Assembly (NCBI GenBank): GCA_020355325.1
Contig: CP070664.1
Span: 1,147,538-1,199,992, forward strand
Direction of reading: 5' to 3'
Origin: Caldifarciminota bacterium
Lineage (GTDB): Bacteria > Hydrothermota > Tepidihabitantia > SM23-42
Length of the DNA stretch: 52,455 bases
Shown here: positions 36,723-44,102 of the stretch, in pieces
Numbering within the stretch: the first letter of the stretch is position 1
Layout of the letters: each line of letters starts with the position of its first letter
Notes under the pieces: generated by a model
The model's database searches: none
Told to the model about the DNA's origin: nothing
Seen by the model: the letters and a program-made list of their open reading frames with translations, nothing else
Made by a program: the position numbers and the translations under genes

Positions 36723-36758
36723 CGATTTTTTCTAAATCTTGATTTAGTTAAAAAATCG
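36723..36758. terminator. Bidirectional hairpin terminator between moxR and the DUF1015 gene
   Basis: CGATTTTTTCTAAATC pairs with GATTTAG plus AAAAAATCG, with one 2-nt bulge. A second stem, TCCCGA/TCGGGA (36763-36782), lies just to the right. T-rich and A-rich flanks suit both convergent units. Confidence 0.6.
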
Positions 36759-36833
36759 AGCATCCCGACTTCTTTATCGGGACTAACTACTATCTACTTT
36801 CTACTATTTACTTTGTATTTTTACGCTGCGTTC

Positions 36834-38102
36834 TCAGGCGAGGCTATAAAAAACCAAACCCGATATTACCTTGGGATAAAAATCAGTTGATTTCTGTGGC
36901 ATCCGTTCCCTATTCTGTGCTACATTTTTAACCTGCTCGGGTTTTGTTGGATTCATCAAGAAGCAGAATTGGAACTCTCCTGAATCGACCCGCTTCATCG
37001 TTGCGTCTGCACCGCGCTCATACCGTACATGGTCCTCGATTTTTTCCGGTGTAATACCGAGAACATTTTCAATCAAGAGCGTGTGCAATATTGTTACGTC
37101 GAGACCCTGGTAGTCATCACTTCGCTCAGATAAGAACTTTTTCATCACGTCTTTGGATTTCAATTTTAATATATATGCAGTTTGTGGACTGTAGAATCCG
37201 AACGCCTCAGATTTTTGTTCCGCGAGCTCTTGTGCTATACTATTCCTATCTGTCTTTTTTATTTCAAAATAGTGGTCAGTCTTCTCGAGGAATGTAGCGA
37301 GATTGAAATCGCTCACATTTTTGATGAGTCGATGCGTCGGTAATACGACGAGCCCTGGGTCTTCGATATTAACCAAGGTAATGAGCTTGAAATGAACAGG
37401 ATTGTTTGCATTAATATTTTTTAATTCACTTTGGTAATTAAGAGCAGTCTCATAGCGGTGGTGTCCGTCAGCAATCACAAAAATTGAGTCCTTTAACGTG
37501 CTCTTGATTTCATTTATTATCTTGGGTTTTTGGATTCGCCACAGTTTGTGTGTAACATCTTTATCATCCGTTACGTCAATTAACGGTGCTTTTTTACACT
37601 CTTTTTGAATAAGTTTGTTTATCGTGTTATCGGGGTCTGTATACAAGAGAAAGACTGGTTCAAAATCATATTGTGTTACACGCAAAAGATTCAAGCGGTC
37701 TTCTTTCGGTTTTGAGAGAGTCTTTTCATGTGGTAAAATATTCCCCTTGCCTAATTCTTCCAATCGTACCAGGCACATGAAGCCCTTTCTGAGATATTTC
37801 TTTTCTCCTACTGCAAATTCTTGTCGATATGAATATATCGTCTCTATTTTATCCTGAACAAATATACCCTCTTTCAGCCACTGGGTTGCATACCTCTTTG
37901 CGTCTGCATACTCTTTTTGTCGGTCGTGTCCTTCGGCATACTTGGTGAGGACGAGTCGGACAAAGTTATATGGACTGCGATTTTTATATTGTTTTTCCAG
38001 GGTATCAGTTATCTGGTCATATGGTTGGCAAATGACTTCGGCAAAATTATCTATCATCTCAGGGTTGTACCGTATTCCCTTTAAAGGTTTTATGTCAGGC
38101 AT
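36834..38102 (-). CDS. DUF1015-family protein, possible phosphoserine/serine phosphotransferase
   Basis: 422 residues, the usual DUF1015 (COG4198) size. It opens with IKPLKGIRYNPEMIDNFAEVICQPYDQI and contains SPYNFVRLVL, GNILPHEKTLSKPKEDRLNLL and the central FVIADGHHRYETALNYQ. The DGHHR motif is shared with ParB-like serine kinases such as SbnI and SerK, which is what suggests a phosphoserine-related role. It is the last gene of a unit with a class V aminotransferase and SerA, with no SerB-like phosphatase nearby. Family assignment is firm; the function is inference. AAGGGGG precedes the ATG. Confidence 0.85.
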   Translation of the reverse strand: MPDIKPLKGIRYNPEMIDNFAEVICQPYDQITDTLEKQYKNRSPYNFVRLVLTKYAEGHDRQKEYADAKRYATQWLKEGIFVQDKIETIYSYRQEFAVGEKKYLRKGFMCLVRLEELGKGNILPHEKTLSKPKEDRLNLLRVTQYDFEPVFLLYTDPDNTINKLIQKECKKAPLIDVTDDKDVTHKLWRIQKPKIINEIKSTLKDSIFVIADGHHRYETALNYQSELKNINANNPVHFKLITLVNIEDPGLVVLPTHRLIKNVSDFNLATFLEKTDHYFEIKKTDRNSIAQELAEQKSEAFGFYSPQTAYILKLKSKDVMKKFLSERSDDYQGLDVTILHTLLIENVLGITPEKIEDHVRYERGADATMKRVDSGEFQFCFLMNPTKPEQVKNVAQNRERMPQKSTDFYPKVISGLVFYSLA

Positions 38103-38148
38103 AATGCCCCCTTGTGCCTTCTACTGCCTTCTTCGCTTCTTTCGTCTT

Positions 38149-39045
38149 TTATTTCAACGCATCTCTCACTAATTCCGCGATCTGCGTGCCGGCACGCTTT
38201 TGTCCCTCTGCTGTTTGGGCTCCGATATGTGGTGTTACGATAACCTGTTCAAGACCAAATAATTTATGTTCTTTTGCTGGTTCTACTTCATAGACATCCA
38301 TAGCCGCAACCCGCACTTTCCCCGACGTTATTGCATCATAGAGTGAATCTTCATCAACGACACCACCGCGTGCGCAGTTAATAATGACAATACCTTCTTT
38401 CATCTTTTCGAATGCGGTTTTGTTGAGAATATGTGCAGTCTCTTTTGTCTTGGGGATGTGTAGCGAAATATAGTCGGATTCTTTTAATAGTGTATCCAAA
38501 TCCACAATCTTTGCGTGCTCATGTGTTTTGACATAGGGATCATATGCCATCACTTCCATGCCGAGTGCTTTTGCACGCTTTGCTAATTCTGTGCCGATAC
38601 GGCCGATGCCAATAATACCCAATTTTTTGCCATAGAGTTCAAACCCCTTAAACTTCTTCTTTTCCCACTTACCGGCTTTCGTTGATGCCGTTGCCTGGGG
38701 AACCATGCGCGCTGCCCCAAACATCATACCGAGAGCAAGTTCGGCAACAGAAATTGACGTAGCGGTCGGTGTATTCACGACCTTAATGTTTTTCGTTTTC
38801 GCTGTTTCTCGGTCGATATTATCAAGACCGATACCCGCTCTTCCAATAACTTTCAGGTCTTTTCCGGCCTCGATAACCTCTTTCGTAACCTTTGTTGCAC
38901 TTCTGACTATGATCCCGTCAAAGCCGGGTATTACCTTTGCCAGTTCCTCGGGTGAAAGTCCAGTCTTCTCAACCGCTTCGATGCCGGCATTTTTGAGAAT
39001 TTCAATACCCTCTTTTGCAATTGGGTCTGAAATTAAAACCTTCAT
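38149..39045 (-). CDS. serA: D-3-phosphoglycerate dehydrogenase, short form
   Basis: Oxidises 3-phosphoglycerate to 3-phosphohydroxypyruvate with NAD. 298 residues: it ends after the NAD and substrate domains and lacks the C-terminal ACT domain, so serine feedback through that domain is absent. Motifs: IIVRSATKVTKEVI, the Rossmann GIIGIGRIGTELAKRAKALG, INCARGGVVDEDSL (catalytic Arg) and VIVTPHIGAQTAEGQ (catalytic His). AAGGAGG precedes the ATG. It lies 46 nt upstream of the DUF1015 gene in the same unit. Confidence 0.9.
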   Translation of the reverse strand: MKVLISDPIAKEGIEILKNAGIEAVEKTGLSPEELAKVIPGFDGIIVRSATKVTKEVIEAGKDLKVIGRAGIGLDNIDRETAKTKNIKVVNTPTATSISVAELALGMMFGAARMVPQATASTKAGKWEKKKFKGFELYGKKLGIIGIGRIGTELAKRAKALGMEVMAYDPYVKTHEHAKIVDLDTLLKESDYISLHIPKTKETAHILNKTAFEKMKEGIVIINCARGGVVDEDSLYDAITSGKVRVAAMDVYEVEPAKEHKLFGLEQVIVTPHIGAQTAEGQKRAGTQIAELVRDALK

Positions 39046-39420
39046 CTCTTCCTCCTTGTTTTACCCCGTTAAATAATGCTAACATCAGCGGAATATAAAA
39101 TAAAACACGTTTGTTACGCCCTTATTCGTTTTGCTATCATCCCTGATGTCGTATTTAACAGGGTGAACACTGATTTTCTCGAATACGGCACGAATATACA
39201 CAAATGAGTAATTACCTGAAATTGTCTTATACCCATGCTCGAATTCTCTCAAAATGTCTCGAACTTATGCGTCAAATTGCCTCTAATTATTCTGTATTCA
39301 TGCCGCATATTGATTGCATTGCCCTTCAATTGCCCAGTATTCAGGCCTTGAATTGCCGTGTATTGCCTTCAATTGCCCAGTATTCAGGCCTTGAGTTGCC
39401 ATGTATTGCCTTCAATTGCC
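39046..39420. other. Gene-free gap between the class V aminotransferase and serA
   Basis: 375 bases with no supported gene. The serA-proximal part is an inverted-repeat-bounded element (39063-39164), the aminotransferase-proximal part is a 43-bp minisatellite (39325-39421). No consensus promoter for serA is obvious on the minus strand, so serA may be read through from the aminotransferase. Confidence 0.6.
39063..39164. repeat. Short element bounded by ACCCCGTTAAATA inverted repeats, copy 1
   Basis: Left end ACCCCGTTAAATA (39063-39075), right end TATTTAACAGGGT (39152-39164), 12 of 13 bases complementary. Total length is 102 bp, no coding capacity. A second copy with the same termini is at 48592-48696. 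Confidence 0.6.
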
Positions 39421-39421
39421 C
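39325..39421. repeat. 43-bp tandem minisatellite
   Basis: Two full units of 43 bp (39325-39367 and 39368-39410) differ at only two positions, and a third begins at 39411 and runs into the aminotransferase stop region. Each unit starts TTCAATTGCCCAGTATTCAG and contains several copies of ATTGCC. It is downstream of the aminotransferase gene on the minus strand. Confidence 0.85.
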
Positions 39422-40488
39422 TATATCTTGAGTATCTCACTAATATTGTTGATCAATTCCTTTATTTCATCCAGCGTTAAGTCACCCATGTGGGCGATTC
39501 TGAAGGTCTCTTCTTTCAATTTTCCATAACCATTAGAAATAGCAAATCCACGTTTACCGAGTTCGGTATTCAAATCAGCGACGCTTATTTTTTTTGTATT
39601 ATTGATACACGTTACCGTCACTGACTCATACCCTGGTTCGGCAAAGAGACTGAAGTTTTTCTTTGCCCAATCCTGCACGTAGCGAGCCATGTCGCAGTGT
39701 CGTTTATATCGATTGTCCATGCCCTCTGCCTTTATTTTGTCGAGCTGTTTATCCAGTGCATACATGAGCGTGATTGCTGGAGTGGATGGTGTTTGTCCTT
39801 TCTTATCGAAATAATCTTTTATACCGACGAAATCGAGGTAGTGGCCACGACCCTTAACTGTTTCCGCCTTCTTGAGTGCCTTTTCGCTGATAATGCCCAC
39901 TGCGAGACCGGGTGGTAGGGCAAATGCCTTCTGAGAAGACGTTAGACAGACATCAATGCCGAGTTTATCGATTTCAACCTTATCTCCCATGAGCGAACTC
40001 ACCGTATCAACGAGGAACATAACATCTGGATATTTTTTCATGACCTCTGCGATCGCTTCAATTGGGGGTCGTACACCGGTTGAGGTTTCGTTTTGTACAA
40101 CGGTGACTGCTTCGTACTTCTTTGATTTCAATTTTTCCTCAATCATCTCTGGCTTCACAGACTTTCCCCAGTCGAGTGTAATTGCGTCAGCATTTTTATC
40201 ACACTGCTTTGCGATTTTGTGCCAGCGTTCGCTAAAGGCACCATAGGTACAACAGAGAACATCGTTACTCACACAATTTCTGATTGCACCTTCCATCAAG
40301 GCAGTTCCTGATGCTGTGAGTACCGTGATGAATCCCTTTGTCTCCAACAAGTCAGTCAGCTTTTTGATGATTCCTGTATAGAGTTCGGTAAAAGCCTTCA
40401 TCCTATGCCCAATAAGCGGTGTTGACTGGGCATCAAGAATATCCTGCCTGACCTCAGTCGGTCCTGGAATAAATAATTTTTTATGCAT
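39421..40488 (-). CDS. Class V aminotransferase (serine-pyruvate/alanine-glyoxylate type)
   Basis: 355 residues from the ATG at 40488, which has GGGAGG 4 nt upstream; a longer start adds ten atypical residues. It opens MHKKLFIPGPTEVRQDI. Motifs: SGTALMEGAIRN, VQNETSTGVRPPIEAI, LVDTVSSLMGDKVEIDKLGID and the PLP lysine in LTSSQKAFALPPGLAVG. Homologs next to serA act as the transaminase that makes phosphoserine or serine. In this unit it would take the product of SerA. The substrate (phosphohydroxypyruvate, hydroxypyruvate or glyoxylate) cannot be read from sequence. Confidence 0.9.
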   Translation of the reverse strand: MHKKLFIPGPTEVRQDILDAQSTPLIGHRMKAFTELYTGIIKKLTDLLETKGFITVLTASGTALMEGAIRNCVSNDVLCCTYGAFSERWHKIAKQCDKNADAITLDWGKSVKPEMIEEKLKSKKYEAVTVVQNETSTGVRPPIEAIAEVMKKYPDVMFLVDTVSSLMGDKVEIDKLGIDVCLTSSQKAFALPPGLAVGIISEKALKKAETVKGRGHYLDFVGIKDYFDKKGQTPSTPAITLMYALDKQLDKIKAEGMDNRYKRHCDMARYVQDWAKKNFSLFAEPGYESVTVTCINNTKKISVADLNTELGKRGFAISNGYGKLKEETFRIAHMGDLTLDEIKELINNISEILKI

Positions 40489-40645
40489 GTTTCCTCCCTT
40501 ACCTTTTAGAAAGTCCAAAAATCCAAAATGCCTAAATTCCTAAAATTTAGGTATTTAGATATTTTTATACTCATTCCTTTACCATCCGTTTCCAACTTCA
40601 GAACCATATCCATTGGCTATCTTTCTCCAGGCTCCTCACCTTAAC
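40489..40645. other. Gap upstream of the class V aminotransferase
   Basis: 157 bases with low-complexity words (CTAAATTCCTAAAATTTAGG forms an imperfect hairpin at about 40533-40552) and no promoter that I can support. The aminotransferase may be read from the yjbQ promoter. Confidence 0.4.
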
Positions 40646-41050
40646 CTACTCACCATCTTTCACTATCTTTACCCACACGTTTCGGCTACGTGGTCCGTCA
40701 AATTCGCAGAGATAAATGCCCTGCCAGGTGCCGAAAGCGATTTTACCATTTTCAATAAAAAGTGTCCTGGAAGAGCCAACCATTGCTGCCTTAATATGAG
40801 CGTCGGCATTGCCTTCGGTATGGGCGTAGCCTGCGTGGTGGGGGACGAGCTTACTCAAGGTATCAGAGATGTCAGCCTGTACCGATGGATCATAGTTTTC
40901 ATTGACCGTTACCGCAGCGGTTGTATGGGGACAGAATATATATAAAACACCCTCTTTAATCTTATGTTTCGTAACTACGTTTTGTACCTGCTTTGTGATA
41001 TCTACGAGCTCACACCGTTTTTCAGTGCTTACTTTCAAACGTTCGAGCAT
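40646..41050 (-). CDS. YjbQ/UPF0047-family protein
   Basis: 134 residues, whole-family match: KEGVLYIFCPHTTAAVTVNENYDPSVQADI, then HTEGNADAHIKAAMVGSSRTLFIENGKIAFGTWQGIYLCEFDGPR. Conserved His and Asp residues line a putative metal or phosphate site. Some members rescue thiamine-phosphate synthase mutants, but the physiological role is unsettled. Leaderless start at 41050. Confidence 0.92.
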   Translation of the reverse strand: MLERLKVSTEKRCELVDITKQVQNVVTKHKIKEGVLYIFCPHTTAAVTVNENYDPSVQADISDTLSKLVPHHAGYAHTEGNADAHIKAAMVGSSRTLFIENGKIAFGTWQGIYLCEFDGPRSRNVWVKIVKDGE

Positions 41051-41055
41051 GGTAT

Positions 41056-41083
41056 ATTATATTCATATTTTTTACACTGTCAA
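41056..41083 (-). promoter_or_regulatory. Full-consensus promoter of yjbQ, leaderless
   Basis: On the minus strand TTGACA (41078-41083), 16-bp spacer, TATAAT (41056-41061), then only 5 nt to the ATG at 41050. Transcription should start on the start codon itself. Confidence 0.87.
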
Positions 41084-41141
41084 CGGAATGTTGAGAGTAA
41101 AAGGGTCAATTATTGGGAAACAAGGTTTCTAAACTTAAATA

Positions 41142-41169
41142 TTGACATATAAGCGCTTTTGTGTATAGT
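41142..41169 (+). promoter_or_regulatory. Promoter of the second GAF-GGDEF gene, leaderless
   Basis: TTGACA (41142-41147), 16-bp spacer, TATAGT (41164-41169), then 6 nt to a GTG at 41176. An earlier in-frame GTG (41161) overlaps the -10 region and is excluded by this reading. Confidence 0.8.
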
Positions 41170-41175
41170 TCTGTT

Positions 41176-43188
41176 GTGGGTATATCTGCAGAGTCAAAGC
41201 GTGGTCTTCTATTAAAGAAAATAGACGCTCTCCTCGGTTCCTCATATGATCTCCATAAGGTTATCAGAAAAATCTTCCATGAAATTAGTCGATTAATGGA
41301 CACCAGTAATTTTTATCTCGCTATTTATCATCGTAAAGAAGACACAATCAGTTTTGAAATATATACGATCGATGGAGAAAAAAGGAAGGTGAGTTCCAGG
41401 AAATTATCGAAGGGTTTAACCGAATACGTCATAAGGACGAAGCGTCCATTGAGGATCAATAAAGATGTCAAAAAAGTCTGCAGGAAGTTTGGGATAAAAC
41501 CGATTGGTAAAGATGCGAAGAGTTGGCTCGGTGTTCCCATGATATACAAGAACAACGTAGAAGGCGTGATAACAATTCAGGACTATAAACACACGAATGC
41601 GTATTCACCTGCGGATGAGTCATTTCTCATGAGCATTGCCTCACGAGCGGCAGTCGTTATAGCAAATACGAGATTGATTGAGGAAGAAATCAAGAGGGCA
41701 AAGGAACTCGCATTGATGAATCAAATCGTGCGCCGGCTCACGCAAAGTCTCGATGTTGGCGATATTCTTGAAACTGTTACTAAATCTATTACACTGCAGT
41801 TTAAGAACTACAATGTGTCTCTTTTTCTTGTAGAAGATAAACAGTTGGTTCTCAAGAAGTTATCGAAGGGTTTTCGAGATGAAGTTCCCATGGACCTCAG
41901 ATTGAAAGTTGGCGAGGGTTTTGTTGGTGTGGTCGCAAAGAAAGGCTCGACAATTGTAGTCAATGATGTTGTTAAAAACAGTCGTTACAAAGGTTTTGGG
42001 CAATACACGCAATCAGAAGTTTGTATTCCCCTAAAAATCTCAAAAAAGACGATCGGCGTTTTGAATATCGAATGTAATGAAATCAATGCATTCGACGAGA
42101 ATTCAGTACGAATTCTCGAACTCATCGCAGACCGGTTGAGTGTTGCACTCCACAATGCACAGCTCTATCAGGACGCTACCGATCATGCAAAAGAATTAGC
42201 CGTTTCGTTTACCATTGCTCAGTCTCTGATTTCAACACTCGAACTCGATGATGTATTACAGAGAATCTTGGAGGCAATCCGTAATACATTTGGTTTTGCA
42301 AACATTGCGATTCTTTTAATCGATAAAGAAAAAAATGAATTGTACATCAAGGCATCGTATGGTTATTCGACAGACGTGATGAGAAACGTTCGACTGAAAA
42401 TTGGTACGCACGGCATATGCGGACACGTTGCCGCAACTGGTAAGATGTATTATGCCACAGATGTCACAAAGGTGCCATTTTATGTCATGGGAAAAAAATC
42501 GGTGAAGTCAGAGGCCGCCATTCCATTAAAAATCAAGGGCTCGGTCATCGGAGTTTTGGATGTCGAGAGTGAAAAATTGAATGCCTTCTCAGATAGAGAC
42601 TTGCGTATATTTTCAATATTTGCATCCCAGGCAGCAGTCGCTATAGAAAATGCTCGTCTCTTCAACGAAACCAAGGCGCTCTCGTTAACCGACGGTCTGA
42701 CGAAGATTGCAAACCGCAGGCACTTCGATTTAATGCTCGATCGAGAAATAAGAAAGGCGAAGGGATACTCACGGCCCCTTACTCTTGCAATGGTTGATCT
42801 CGATAACTTCAAGAAATTTAATGACAAGTATGGTCATCTCAATGGCGATAAAATTCTCGTACATATCGCTCATACACTGAAGAGGAATATACGCGATAGC
42901 GACTTCGTGGCCCGGTACGGTGGTGAGGAATTTGTCATACTGTTTCCCGAGTTGGGTGATGTTGCGTCACTCAAGGTCTTAGAACGGATTCGAAATGCCG
43001 TAGAGAAAAAACCGCTTATGATGAAGGGTGTTGGTAAGAAGACGATGACCATATCTATTGGCATCGCAACATATCCGTATAATTCAGCAGATGCGCAAGA
43101 ACTCGTGTGTAATGCCGATAAGGCATTATATCGCGCTAAACAACTGGGTAAGAATAGGGTAGAGCTGGCACAGGGTGCGGGAAGTTAA
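41176..43188 (+). CDS. GAF-domain diguanylate cyclase (GGEEF)
   Basis: 670 residues from the GTG at 41176. Three GAF domains (first LIYKNNVEGVITIQDY-like core, here GVPMIYKNNVEGVITIQDY; SEVCIPLKISKKTIGVLNIEC; SEAAIPLKIKGSVIGVLDVES) are followed by a GGDEF domain with LTDGLTKIANRRHF, DLDNFKKFNDKYGHLNGD and RYGGEEF. The variant GGEEF is active in known cyclases. RDSD five residues upstream is an inhibitory-site motif. The last GAF and the GGDEF domain closely resemble those of the protein at 27720-29738, so the two are paralogs. No membrane segment; cytosolic sensing of a small ligand or redox state is likely. Confidence 0.92.
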   Translation: MGISAESKRGLLLKKIDALLGSSYDLHKVIRKIFHEISRLMDTSNFYLAIYHRKEDTISFEIYTIDGEKRKVSSRKLSKGLTEYVIRTKRPLRINKDVKKVCRKFGIKPIGKDAKSWLGVPMIYKNNVEGVITIQDYKHTNAYSPADESFLMSIASRAAVVIANTRLIEEEIKRAKELALMNQIVRRLTQSLDVGDILETVTKSITLQFKNYNVSLFLVEDKQLVLKKLSKGFRDEVPMDLRLKVGEGFVGVVAKKGSTIVVNDVVKNSRYKGFGQYTQSEVCIPLKISKKTIGVLNIECNEINAFDENSVRILELIADRLSVALHNAQLYQDATDHAKELAVSFTIAQSLISTLELDDVLQRILEAIRNTFGFANIAILLIDKEKNELYIKASYGYSTDVMRNVRLKIGTHGICGHVAATGKMYYATDVTKVPFYVMGKKSVKSEAAIPLKIKGSVIGVLDVESEKLNAFSDRDLRIFSIFASQAAVAIENARLFNETKALSLTDGLTKIANRRHFDLMLDREIRKAKGYSRPLTLAMVDLDNFKKFNDKYGHLNGDKILVHIAHTLKRNIRDSDFVARYGGEEFVILFPELGDVASLKVLERIRNAVEKKPLMMKGVGKKTMTISIGIATYPYNSADAQELVCNADKALYRAKQLGKNRVELAQGAGS

Positions 43189-43281
43189 GTCTGCTTTGTT
43201 ATTCATGAGATTACAGAACAGTTAATGATTTGTGCATATACATGCCTTATTCGAGAATAGGAGAATAAAAAAGGGAGGAAT

Positions 43282-43911
43282 ATGATGAGAAAAATCATGG
43301 GCTTAGTGCTCATATCCTTGTTCTTCTTCATCTTCTGCGGTGCGCCAGAAGAAGCGAAGACAAAGACGGAGAAGACCGGTCAAGAGGTAGCGTACCAAAC
43401 TCTGAGCGAAGGCGAACTCCAGAACTTTATGAAGGTTTTTCCTGTGTTTAAAACCGAGGTTGAAAAACACGAAGAGAAATGGGCTGAATTTGAAGCGGGT
43501 GAAGATTTCGGCTCCTGGATGCAGCAATTTGCCCAGGCGAACAAAATGATCACAGGGCTCGATGAAAAATTGTCTGCTGCCGGCATGCCGTGGGAAGATT
43601 TCTGGCCTGCCTTTGCCAAGACAACGACGGCGATCGTTGCTATTATGTTTGATTCTGCAATGGTCGAATTGAAAGCGGAGATGGAGGAGCAAGAAAGCGA
43701 GATTGCCGAACTCGAGGCTAAATTAAAAGATCCAAACGTTTCTCAGCAGGAAAAAGAGATGATACAGACTTCGCTGGAGATGATGAAGAAGGTACAGGAG
43801 TCGCTCGAGGAGAGTAAGGAGATGTACGCAGACGATCCTCAGGTTAATAAAGATCTCGTTAAAAAGCATTGGATAGAATTGACCGAAATGTACGAGATGG
43901 AAGAAGAGTAA
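43282..43911 (+). CDS. Putative lipoprotein with coiled coil
   Basis: 209 residues. A hydrophobic leader (MGLVLISLFFFIFC) ends at a Cys followed by GAPEEAKTKTEK, the look of a lipoprotein, although Phe at -1 is non-canonical. The middle is Trp-rich and acidic (EEKWAEFEAGEDFGSWMQQF), and residues about 130-190 form a charged coiled coil (ELKAEMEEQESEIAELEAKLK). No family is recognised. GGGAGG precedes the ATG pair. A strong terminator follows. Confidence 0.7.
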   Translation: MMRKIMGLVLISLFFFIFCGAPEEAKTKTEKTGQEVAYQTLSEGELQNFMKVFPVFKTEVEKHEEKWAEFEAGEDFGSWMQQFAQANKMITGLDEKLSAAGMPWEDFWPAFAKTTTAIVAIMFDSAMVELKAEMEEQESEIAELEAKLKDPNVSQQEKEMIQTSLEMMKKVQESLEESKEMYADDPQVNKDLVKKHWIELTEMYEMEEE

Positions 43912-43965
43912 CCAGTTCTAGGAAGGCAAGCCTCTCCTACGAGTCTTGCCAATACAATATTTTTT

Positions 43966-44003
43966 AGAGGACTCCTGCTGTTTTTAAACAGCAGGAGTCC
44001 TCT
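43966..44003. terminator. Strong bidirectional intrinsic terminator
   Basis: A perfect 18-bp stem (AGAGGACTCCTGCTGTTT with its complement) and a 2-nt loop, with T-rich sequence on the left side and TATTATTT on the right. It separates the lipoprotein gene from the convergent ftsK. A smaller GGCAAG/CTTGCC stem (43925-43950) precedes it. Confidence 0.9.
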
Positions 44004-44102
44004 ATTATTTATAGCCGGGAGCGCCTATCTTTGATGTACAGGTTCTCGCTTTTTTTATCTTGGGTGCGTAACTCGTTTGCTCGATGTGTAACGTTACCGA
44101 TG

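Noticed and set aside
39204..39431. A 75-codon plus-strand frame over the minisatellite.
   Set aside because: It is mostly the 43-bp repeat translated, with no ribosome site, and it overlaps the aminotransferase stop.
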